Positions 41,585 to 48,847 of a stretch of DNA of 54,696 bases are shown here, one piece after another (the first letter of the stretch is position 1; every line of letters starts with the position of its first letter). The stretch lies in the NCBI RefSeq assembly GCF_003205515.1, contig NZ_KZ826493.1:1-54696 (forward strand). Direction: 5' to 3'. Source of the stretch: Litorivita pollutaquae. Lineage in GTDB: Bacteria > Pseudomonadota > Alphaproteobacteria > Rhodobacterales > Rhodobacteraceae. Under the pieces are notes generated by a model. It had not been told where the DNA came from, searched no databases, and was given only the letters and a program-made list of their open reading frames with translations. The translations under genes were made by a program, and so were the position numbers.

Positions 41585-42949
41585 ATGAGCGCGCCTAAAC
41601 CGCAAAAGTCTCTTGGTCGCCGCGCCGCCACAGCAGGCGGTTGGAACCTGATCTGGGTGGTGGGAGAGAACGCGCTGCGGCTCGGGTCGAACCTGATCAT
41701 GACGCGCATTTTGCTGCCCGAAGCCTTCTCGCTGATGATGATCGTGATGACGGTTTTGACGGCGCTAAACCTGCTTACCGATATTGGTATTCGCACATCA
41801 ATCACCCGCGAGCCGGATGGGGATGATCCCTATTTCATGCGCGTGGCATGGAGCGTGAAGCTGCGCCGGGGTGTCGGTATTGCGCTCTTGGTGCTGTGCT
41901 GCGCTGTACTTTTGGGGCTTGTCGCGCCGCATGTGGCCCGTGCGGGCACGGTCTATGCCGATCCTCGGCTGCCTTGGCTTTTGGCCTTGGCCGCATTGGC
42001 CCCCTTGCTGCAAGGGATTGAATCCACATCGCGCGAATTGGTCAATCGGCAGATGCGTTTTGCGCGATTCGTGAGCAGTATGCTGGTCTCGCGCGCTCTG
42101 TCGATCGCGGTGATGATCGGATGCGCGCAGCTGTCGCCAACGGTCTGGGCTTTGCTGCTCGGGGCGCTGTCTATGAATGTGATGCAGACCCTCGCATCGC
42201 ATGTGATCTATGACGGACCACGGATGAAATTCCTGCGCGATACCGAAATTGAAGCACGGCTTTGGACCTTTGGAAAATTCATCATTGGAGCCTCGGCCTT
42301 GCAATTGCTTGGCCTTTATAGCGACCGCTTTTTTCTTGGGGCGCTCATGTCGACGGTAGCCTTTGGGTATTTCGCGGTGGCAATGATCTGGATCGATGCA
42401 GGGCGCATGGTGGTTCAGCGGTTGGGTAATTTTGTTGGTTTGGCAACGCTTGCCGAGGTGCGCCGCACAGCCGCGCACCGTCTCCCCAAAGTATTCATGC
42501 GGGTACAGTTTGCGATCGACGCCATATGCCTCTTGGCTTTTACGGGCTGTATTACCCTTGGCCCCGCTTTTCTTGATCTGCTTTACCCTGAACGTTTCGC
42601 GGCCGTAGGGGAATATCTGCGGTTTTTGGGGTTGGTTTTTCTGAGTATGCGCTTTGTCCCTTTGGGGACGCTTTTGATGATCGACGGCCAAAGCAAAGCC
42701 ATGATGATTAACAGCGGTCTGCGCGCATTGGGGGCGTTGGTTTTGATCCCCGCAGGCTATGCCAGCTTTGGGGTCAAAGGCGCGTTGATTGGCTCTGCCC
42801 TCGCGCCGCTGTTCGGTGCGGCCTACCTGTTGGTCAAGGTTCGGCCCTTGGTGACGCGGTTCTCTCTGATCCTCGGATGGGTCTGGATTCTGGGCATCTT
42901 GCTGATCGCGGCGATCGTAGCGCGGTATATGAGCCTGCCAACGGGATAG
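41585..42949 (+). CDS. Wzx-like polysaccharide flippase (MOP superfamily)
   Basis: 454-aa protein with about 12 hydrophobic helices. The N-terminus GRRATAGGWNLIWVVGENAL then RLGSNLIMTRILLPEAFSLM is typical of the oligosaccharide flippase family that moves undecaprenyl-linked repeats across the inner membrane. FPS-like helical pairs continue to the C-terminus (PLFGAAYLLVKVRPLVTRFS). It starts 8 bases after the GT2 gene and is the last gene of the plus-strand run; a strong hairpin follows. Family members also include lipopolysaccharide export flippases. Confidence 0.9.
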   Translation: MSAPKPQKSLGRRAATAGGWNLIWVVGENALRLGSNLIMTRILLPEAFSLMMIVMTVLTALNLLTDIGIRTSITREPDGDDPYFMRVAWSVKLRRGVGIALLVLCCAVLLGLVAPHVARAGTVYADPRLPWLLALAALAPLLQGIESTSRELVNRQMRFARFVSSMLVSRALSIAVMIGCAQLSPTVWALLLGALSMNVMQTLASHVIYDGPRMKFLRDTEIEARLWTFGKFIIGASALQLLGLYSDRFFLGALMSTVAFGYFAVAMIWIDAGRMVVQRLGNFVGLATLAEVRRTAAHRLPKVFMRVQFAIDAICLLAFTGCITLGPAFLDLLYPERFAAVGEYLRFLGLVFLSMRFVPLGTLLMIDGQSKAMMINSGLRALGALVLIPAGYASFGVKGALIGSALAPLFGAAYLLVKVRPLVTRFSLILGWVWILGILLIAAIVARYMSLPTG

Positions 42950-42958
42950 CTTTGTAAA

Positions 42959-42988
42959 AACGGCCCCGAAGTGCGCTTCGGGGCCGTT
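42959..42988. terminator. Strong hairpin between flippase and spike-base genes
   Basis: AACGGCCCCGAAG stem (42959-42971), TGCG loop, CTTCGGGGCCGTT (42976-42988): perfect 13 bp. On the minus strand the stem is followed by TTTTTAC, so it is a good terminator for the minus-strand gene at 43014-43274 and may also end the flippase transcript. Confidence 0.85.
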
Positions 42989-43013
42989 CAGAAGAGATTT
43001 GATTTTTAGGCGC

Positions 43014-43274
43014 CTATGCCAACCCGACAATCCCCGTCGCCGTGGTGCCGGTGGCATGAATGCGGATGGCGCGGACCGGAAACGGAATGCCGGCGGCCAC
43101 AAAGACATCGCCCACATCGCCCGCCACGGTTTGCACCCGAACAATACCGGCGGCCGCCACATTGATGGCGCGGGTCGCGGTGGCCAGATCGGCGCCATCA
43201 TCCGGCGTGACGGCAAACACGCGGCTTGCGGGACTTTGCAGGCTGGCTTGATGGTTTTCGAAGATATCGGACAT
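43014..43274 (-). CDS. Spike base protein of the RcGTA (Rcc01079) family, orphan
   Basis: 86-aa protein that matches, from memory, the small GTA/phage 'spike base' family: MSDIFENHQASLQSPASRVF, then FAVTPDDGADLATATRAINV, and the closing HATGTTATGIVGL. In Rhodobacter capsulatus the family member is part of the head spike that binds the cell's capsule. No other GTA or phage gene is present here. It is flanked by polysaccharide genes. AAGGAG lies upstream of ATG 43274; a frame extension to 43310 is not conserved. It may be a stray phage gene or a protein recruited to contact the plasmid's polysaccharide. Confidence 0.75.
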   Translation of the reverse strand: MSDIFENHQASLQSPASRVFAVTPDDGADLATATRAINVAAAGIVRVQTVAGDVGDVFVAAGIPFPVRAIRIHATGTTATGIVGLA

Positions 43275-43420
43275 CGGGGCGGGCTCCTTAAAGGTTTGGC
43301 CGCGCGTCATGAACCACGCGGCTGCGTCTTAGATTTGGCCCCGAAAATAGGCCGCAAGAGGTTAAGTGTTCTGACCCCCACCGCGCGGTGGCCGGATCAA
43401 AGTTGGCCCTCCCGCCGGGA

Positions 43421-43840
43421 CTATGCGCCCTCGGGCAGGGGGAAGATCTGATCATAGGTCCAATTAAACACGAAGGCATAGATCAGGTAGAAAACCACAA
43501 AGGCCAGATCCATCACAAATGCCTGCCACACTCCGATCCCCAAATAATAGGAAAACATCGGAAGCGTCATCACCAACAGTCCGCATTCAAAGAGCAGGGC
43601 ATGTAAAATTCTTATGCCGAATGTTTTGTGAACACGGCCTCTCAAACGTTTCACCGCGCGATCAAAATACAAATTGTAGACGTAATTCCAAAGCGTTGCG
43701 ATGGTTGCCCCGAAGATGGCGACAACGCCGATATCCGCCAGACCCATGCCGAACCCCATCGCCCCAAGCGGGATGACAAGCAGCAGTCCGATGATTTCAA
43801 AGCTGATAGCGTGGCGGATCCGGTCGTGGGTTTTTCGCAT
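43421..43840 (-). CDS. PACE-family (bacterial transmembrane pair) membrane protein
   Basis: 139-aa protein with four membrane helices in two similar pairs, the layout of the PACE/AceI efflux family: MRKTHDRIRHAISFEIIGLL, then WNYVYNLYFDRAVKRLRGR at the end of pair one, and RILHALLFECGLLV...LAFVVFYLIYAFVFNWTYD in pair two. R..HA..FE appears twice, as in the family. Known members export biocides such as chlorhexidine; the natural substrate is often polyamines. There is no sign that it belongs to the polysaccharide pathway. Confidence 0.88.
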   Translation of the reverse strand: MRKTHDRIRHAISFEIIGLLLVIPLGAMGFGMGLADIGVVAIFGATIATLWNYVYNLYFDRAVKRLRGRVHKTFGIRILHALLFECGLLVMTLPMFSYYLGIGVWQAFVMDLAFVVFYLIYAFVFNWTYDQIFPLPEGA

Positions 43841-44010
43841 GGGGTGAGCCCGTCATAAGACCGGGCCGTCCCGGAAGAGTACCCGATAGGGGGAGGTCGT
43901 CCTCACAAGAAGATCCTATAGGAATTGCAACCGGATGAACACGCCGCCTGAGCCATGCGTGCCGCAGGGTTTATCCCGCATTGCCGCCCGCCGCAGGGGC
44001 TGGCTGGATC

Positions 44011-44835
44011 CTAGTAATAGCCGTAGCCGTAATTCGCCCCGTAAACGCCGCGCGCATAATTACATTTGTTGAGCACCACCCCCATCACATTGGTGCTTTC
44101 GGCGACTTGGCGTTCCACCACATCGATTTGCGCGATAGAGGTTTTCTCGGCCTCGACAATAATCAGGGCGGCGTCGACCTGATGCAAGAATCCGAAACTG
44201 TCGTCGGCGCCGTGCAAAGGCGGCATATCGAAGAGCATCAGATCCGGGGCATAGGCCTCTTCGATCTGTTCAAGCACTTCAATGGTCTGACGGCTTTGCA
44301 ACAATTCCGACGATTGCGTCACCGCCCGATTGTTGAGACCAAAGGCAAGATTGCTGCCAAGGCGTCGGGCGTGGTCGGCAAACTCCACCTGGCCGCGGAT
44401 CACATCAGCCATGTTATGCGCAGAAGCCTGCCCCAGAACATGGCCCAAAGCCGGGCGGCGTAAATCGAAATCCAATGTGATGGTGCTAAAATCATCCTGA
44501 CGACCCAGGGCAAAGGACAGGTTCGCCGCCGTGGTGGTTTTTCCCGCCGAGGCATTGGGCGACACCACGGCCACGCGGCGCCAGCCTTGCTCGCGGATCT
44601 GCTGCATCACGCGGGTGCGCAGCAAATCATACGGCGCCGCTTCCGGTCCGCCGCTCACGGCCAGAACCCGATTGCGCGCCAGAGCCTGCTCATCCACATC
44701 CAGGGCGGTCAATGCCTCCCATGCGGCCTCTTTGCTATGGGGCGCGCCCGATGCTGCGGCCGGGCGCGCCGCGCGGACACCAGAGCCTTGCCGGTTGGCG
44801 CGGGCCTTTTCTAAAGCGATCTGCAAACGTTCCAT
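44011..44835 (-). CDS. CpsD/CapB-type bacterial tyrosine kinase
   Basis: 274-aa cytoplasmic BY-kinase that pairs with the chain-length protein encoded just upstream. Walker A VVSPNASAGKTTTAANLSFA (92-101), Walker A' TITLDFDLRRPAL (about 118-130), Walker B APDLMLFDMPPL, and a C-terminal tyrosine cluster (YGANYGYGYY) for autophosphorylation. It controls polymer length and export through phosphorylation cycles; no cognate tyrosine phosphatase is seen in the window. AGGAG is 9 bases ahead of ATG 44835. Third gene of the minus-strand unit AAA ATPase - chain-length protein - kinase. Confidence 0.93.
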   Translation of the reverse strand: MERLQIALEKARANRQGSGVRAARPAAASGAPHSKEAAWEALTALDVDEQALARNRVLAVSGGPEAAPYDLLRTRVMQQIREQGWRRVAVVSPNASAGKTTTAANLSFALGRQDDFSTITLDFDLRRPALGHVLGQASAHNMADVIRGQVEFADHARRLGSNLAFGLNNRAVTQSSELLQSRQTIEVLEQIEEAYAPDLMLFDMPPLHGADDSFGFLHQVDAALIIVEAEKTSIAQIDVVERQVAESTNVMGVVLNKCNYARGVYGANYGYGYY

Positions 44836-44872
44836 CGTCACTATCTCCTATGCGGGCCTGTTGCCGTGGGGC

Positions 44873-46432
44873 TTAGCCGCGAAAGCCGACTTTATCCATG
44901 ATCCGGTCGGCGATCAGATCGAGAGGTTTGTAATAGGTATGCACCGCATAAAGCATCGCCGGGATCAAAGCACAGACCAGAAGGATCGCCATGATCAACC
45001 GCATCCGGCGCATGGCTTTTTGTTTGCGGGTGCGCAGATAGGGGATGGTCACGATCGGGGTGATCCCGAGTTTATTGACCAGATCTTCGGGCCGGCGCAC
45101 CGAGGTGTTCAACAGCTCCAGCAAAAAGATCAACGCGCCGCCCGCGCCAAGGCCCGCCGCAACCCCCATCGCCGACAAAAGCAGCCGGTTGGGTTTGGTT
45201 GGTTGGCTCGGCACGGCAGGTTGTTCGATCACGGTGACACGTTGGCCCCGCGACAGGGTTTCGATCCGCTCGCCGGTGGAAGCTTTGGCCAAACGTGCGA
45301 CCGCGCCGTTATATTGCCCCTGCACGTTATCGTAATCGCGCTGAAGCGCAGCAAGGGCGATGGCATTGGCCGGGGTCCGCGACAGCCCGTCGGTGATTTT
45401 TTCCAATTCGGCGGTGATCGCGGTTTTCTGCTCTTCGAGCAAAGCCATGCGCGTGTCGATTTCGCCGACCTGTAAATCGAACATGGCACGGGCCGGATCG
45501 ACCTCTTCGGCCGCGCCGCTGCCATCTTCGGCGGACGGGGCGTCCTGCTTGGCCCGCAGGGTGTCTTCCAACTGGCTGATCCGCGCGATCAGGAGCTTCA
45601 CGGTCGGGTGCTGTTCGGAAAAGACCAAACGCGCCTCGGCGAGATCTTCTTTCAGCTCTTCGAGCTTGACCTCTTCGGTCGAGCGCAGATCACGGGTCGT
45701 CGTGTCCAATCGCCCCGTGGCTTTATACATCTGTTCCAGACGCAGCCGCTGTTCGCGCAAGTTGGTGATTTCGCGGTCCAACTGCAATTGCCGTTCCTGC
45801 AGGCTCGATTGCTGGCTGCGCAGGTAGTTCTGGTTTTCTGGCAGCGCATCGGCGTTTTCGCTTTTGAACTTCAGGATCCTTGTCGACTGGATATCCAGCT
45901 CCGCGCCCAAACGCGTCACTTCTTGTTGGAAAAAGTCCTGAGTCTGGCTGGCCCGGTCCGAACGGAATTGCGCATCTTCTTGCAAGATCATCGTCAGATA
46001 TTCGTTGAGCACAGCCGCCGCCTTTTGCGCCTGCGAGGCTTCGAACGTCATGGTCATCAAGGTGGCTTTGTTGCGCCCCGAAGAGCTTTTGATCTTGGTG
46101 CGCGCCCGCATGGCATCGACGATTTCGTCGGGGTTCATGTCTTCCTGACCATCGAGCACATTCAAACGTTTGGCGATATCGAGCAGGTTATTACGGGTCA
46201 AAAGCCGCGTCTCGAACAATTGCAATTGCTCTTCGGGGGGCAATTGCACCGTGCTTTCGGCCAGATCCCCGGGGATCTGCGAGCTTTCCACCACCAACCG
46301 TGTCTGGCTGACATAGGCAGGCGGCAAGGTCATCGCTGCTGTGATGGTAAAACCCGCAATCAGCCCCGCCACAATCAAAGCCAGCGGCAGACGGCGCAGA
46401 ACGATCGAAAGGTAATAGTGTATCGTGGTCAT
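44873..46432 (-). CDS. Wzz/GumC-type chain-length determinant
   Basis: 519-aa polysaccharide co-polymerase. N-terminal helix HYYLSIVLRRLPLALIVAGL, a periplasmic part starting PPAYVSQTRLVVE, a long coiled coil (about 170-300, many Glu/Gln/Arg heptads), GNVR-like AIALAALQRDYDNVQGQYN, and a second helix after PNRLLLSAMGVAAGLGAGGA. The cytoplasmic region (LLELLNTSVRRPEDLVNKLG) is followed unusually by a third hydrophobic segment near residues 480-500 (LIMAILLVCALIPAMLYAV). The kinase is encoded separately. Start overlaps the ATPase stop by one base. Confidence 0.92.
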   Translation of the reverse strand: MTTIHYYLSIVLRRLPLALIVAGLIAGFTITAAMTLPPAYVSQTRLVVESSQIPGDLAESTVQLPPEEQLQLFETRLLTRNNLLDIAKRLNVLDGQEDMNPDEIVDAMRARTKIKSSSGRNKATLMTMTFEASQAQKAAAVLNEYLTMILQEDAQFRSDRASQTQDFFQQEVTRLGAELDIQSTRILKFKSENADALPENQNYLRSQQSSLQERQLQLDREITNLREQRLRLEQMYKATGRLDTTTRDLRSTEEVKLEELKEDLAEARLVFSEQHPTVKLLIARISQLEDTLRAKQDAPSAEDGSGAAEEVDPARAMFDLQVGEIDTRMALLEEQKTAITAELEKITDGLSRTPANAIALAALQRDYDNVQGQYNGAVARLAKASTGERIETLSRGQRVTVIEQPAVPSQPTKPNRLLLSAMGVAAGLGAGGALIFLLELLNTSVRRPEDLVNKLGITPIVTIPYLRTRKQKAMRRMRLIMAILLVCALIPAMLYAVHTYYKPLDLIADRIMDKVGFRG

Positions 46433-47280
46433 CAGCTGTCTTCCTTCACATCGCGCACGGCCCCAAAGAAGACGCCGTCGTCGAGCACGCTTTTGATTGT
46501 GGCCTCATTGACCTCACGGGTTTCCGCGCTCCACGCATAGAGCATCGACAGATCGCATAATTGATTGACCAGACGCGGCACCCCGTCGGTATGGTCATAG
46601 ACCATCGCGGCGGCCTCCGGGGTAAACTCTTCGCCGGTGCCGCCTGCGGTGCGCAGACGGTGGGCGATATATTCAGCCACGGTGGGGCCGTCCATTTCAC
46701 CCAAGTGGAAACTGGCCGCAACGCGTTGCGCCAATTGACGCATTTCGGGTTTGCGGACGATATCACGCAATTCGGGTTGGCCAACGAGGATCAATTGCAC
46801 CAACTCGTCCTTGTTGGCGTTGACATTGGTCAGCATGCGAATTTCTTCAAGCCCCTCGACCGACAGGTTTTGCGCCTCGTCGATGATCAGCACCACGCGC
46901 CGACCGGCCGCATATTCCGCAACCAGAAAATCCTGAAAGGTCTGGAACATCTTCACATATTCCAGACCTGCGGATTCGATCCCGAAAGCATTGAGCACCC
47001 ATTGCAGCAATTCGCCGCGCCCGCCCTGGGCATTGGAAATCAGACCGACGGTCAATCCCTCTTCGAGCCGCGCCAGCAAGGCCTGCAAAAGCGTGGTCTT
47101 GCCGGAACCGACTTCGCCGGTGATCAAAGTGATCGGAGCCCGCGACAGGATGCCGAACTCCAACACCGAAAAGGCGCGTTGGTGTTGTTTGGACCAATAC
47201 AAAAAACTGGGATCGGGCAAGAGGGTAAATGGACGTTCGGCGAGGCCAAAAAAATCCGCATACATTGCTTCGGTTGCCAT
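46432..47280 (-). CDS. ExeA-like AAA ATPase of exosortase/EPS loci
   Basis: 282-aa P-loop ATPase: YADFFGLAERPFTLLPDPSF then LYWSKQHQRA (the typical start of this family), Walker A TGEVGSGKTTLLQALL (55-63), Walker B VVLIIDEAQNLS, sensor ILVGQPELRD and the C-terminal GVPRLVNQLCD. Homologues are consistently encoded in PEP-CTERM/exosortase exopolysaccharide clusters beside Wzz and kinase genes; their exact role is not established. First gene of the minus-strand unit, divergent from the priming transferase across a 604-base region. Confidence 0.9.
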   Translation of the reverse strand: MATEAMYADFFGLAERPFTLLPDPSFLYWSKQHQRAFSVLEFGILSRAPITLITGEVGSGKTTLLQALLARLEEGLTVGLISNAQGGRGELLQWVLNAFGIESAGLEYVKMFQTFQDFLVAEYAAGRRVVLIIDEAQNLSVEGLEEIRMLTNVNANKDELVQLILVGQPELRDIVRKPEMRQLAQRVAASFHLGEMDGPTVAEYIAHRLRTAGGTGEEFTPEAAAMVYDHTDGVPRLVNQLCDLSMLYAWSAETREVNEATIKSVLDDGVFFGAVRDVKEDS

Positions 47281-47884
47281 ACGTCAAAAAGCCTGTTCCT
47301 AGGGGCCGGAAATAACCCGCCTGTTGCGTCTATATATACGGGCAGGACGGTTTGGAATAAAGCCCAAGCCCGGAGCAAGGGGCGGAAAAGGCACCGGATT
47401 TCATCTGCATATGCCGCGCTGCGGAAAAAATCCGCCGCTTACGCATAGATTGTTGCCCAAGTGGCAATCGCACCGCTGTCGCGCAGCGGCAACTTGCCCC
47501 GCGTCAGGGCGAAAATTGATTCTGTTATTACCGGCCGGAATCGCAACAATCTTAACAAATGCCCAGTATTATTCCCGATAACCGCGCATAATGCCTAATT
47601 AAGCTGCACCGCAGCATTTTCCCCGAATTCATGAAATGTGTTGAAAAACAAAAACTTGCCGTAGTTTTTACATAATTTTAGCAAAAGATTTCATTTACAT
47701 CTCCTTAAATGAGACCTTAACTTGAGCTTGGAACTAGTCTGCTGCTGCCCATCTGATCATGTCCCTTGTCCGAAAGCCCGGTTTTGCGGGCTGGCTGAAG
47801 CAAGTCACGTAAACCAGACCTGAGATGCTGCCACATCTGTGCTACCAGCAGGCACGACCGTTTTTAAAATGGATACTTTTTATT
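47281..47884. other. Divergent regulatory region between AAA ATPase and priming transferase genes
   Basis: About 600 bases without a supported gene. From 47570 to 47720 it is strongly AT-rich and includes A/T runs and TTAA-8 bases-TTAA (47704-47719). Two hairpins are visible: CCGCTGTCGCGCAGCGG around 47473-47489 and AGCCCG...CGGGCT around 47776-47793, the latter in the likely leader of the transferase mRNA. Promoters for both directions should lie here; no pair is convincing enough to mark. Confidence 0.5.
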
Positions 47885-48604
47885 ATGACCCTTCACCTTC
47901 GCCAGATGCCTATGCTGCCGCCGAGCTCTTCCAAGCTGCTGCCGCGCCGCGCAGGTCAGGCTACACCGCCGCATTTTCGGCGCGATCAGGTCTATGCCAA
48001 ACAGTTCAAGCGCATTCTGGACCTTACATTTATCACCCTTGCTCTTATCGTCTCCGGCATTTTTCTGGTGCCGGTGATGGCTGTAATCACATTGCTTATT
48101 GCAATGGATGGCGGCAAACCGATCTACACACAAAAACGTCTTGGACGCGGTGGCCGCGTTTATGAGATCTACAAATTCCGCACCATGGTGCGCGATGCCG
48201 AGACCCAGCTCGAGAAACATCTCAAAGCCAATCCCGAGGCGCGTGCCGAATGGGATGCCCACCAAAAGCTGGTGGTCGATCCGCGCATCACCCGCATTGG
48301 CCGCATCCTGCGCAAGACCTCGCTCGACGAGTTGCCGCAATTGCTCAATGTGATCAAAGGCGACATGAGCCTTGTCGGCCCGCGCCCGATGATGGCCGAT
48401 CAACGCGCGCTTTATGAGGGCGAGGCCTATTTCGCCATGCGTCCGGGGATCACCGGGTCCTGGCAAGTGTCGGATCGCCACGCATCGCATTTCTCGGATC
48501 GTGTGGGATTTGATGACCAATATCACCAGGACCTGAGCCTGAAGACGGATGTCAAAATCCTGATGCAGACGGTCATGGTGGTGTTGCGCGGCACCGGTTG
48601 CTGA
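47885..48604 (+). CDS. ExoY/WcaJ-like priming sugar transferase
   Basis: 239-aa polyprenyl-phosphate hexose-1-phosphate transferase that starts repeat-unit synthesis. A short N-terminal tail precedes one membrane helix (KRILDLTFITLALIVSGIFL), then the catalytic domain: GKPIYTQKRLGRGGRVYEIY, KFRTMVRDAE (KFRTM), RITRIGRILRKTSLDELPQL (D-E-L-P-Q), DMSLVGPRPM and RPGITGSWQVSDR (RPG-W). Small ExoY-type enzymes transfer galactose or glucose. The start is uncertain: ATG 47885 is chosen, with alternatives at 47825 and 47906. A terminator follows. Confidence 0.93.
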   Translation: MTLHLRQMPMLPPSSSKLLPRRAGQATPPHFRRDQVYAKQFKRILDLTFITLALIVSGIFLVPVMAVITLLIAMDGGKPIYTQKRLGRGGRVYEIYKFRTMVRDAETQLEKHLKANPEARAEWDAHQKLVVDPRITRIGRILRKTSLDELPQLLNVIKGDMSLVGPRPMMADQRALYEGEAYFAMRPGITGSWQVSDRHASHFSDRVGFDDQYHQDLSLKTDVKILMQTVMVVLRGTGC

Positions 48605-48660
48605 TCGACCTGCCGATCACCATCCCGGCCGGCTAATGCCTCCTTGCATGACCTGCATTG

Positions 48661-48685
48661 CACCGCCTCTTCAGAGGCGGTGTTT
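48661..48685 (+). terminator. Terminator after the priming transferase gene
   Basis: CACCGCCTC (48661-48669), TTCA loop, GAGGCGGTG (48674-48682), then TTT. Perfect 9-bp stem. Confidence 0.75.
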
Positions 48686-48847
48686 GCATATCTGGGGCTT
48701 TGCCGCACAATTGCCCTTGATCTTCCGCAGTGTCGCTCACAATCAACACACATAATTGCGAAGACATCCCTGCCATTGACCTAAAGACACCCCGGCGCGC
48801 GGCTGTTATGCTGCGCCTGTCATTCAAAGACTTAGGAATATCACACC

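Noticed and set aside
41798-43216. 472-codon minus-strand frame over the flippase and spike-base genes
   Set aside because: It crosses the strong terminator hairpin at 42959-42988, overlaps two real genes, and has the His/Gln/Arg composition of a shadow frame.
47704-47719. TTAA-8-TTAA as a CtrA binding site (also at 12703-12718)
   Set aside because: CtrA sites in alphaproteobacteria have a 7-base spacer; with 8 bases and an AT-rich background the match is not convincing.
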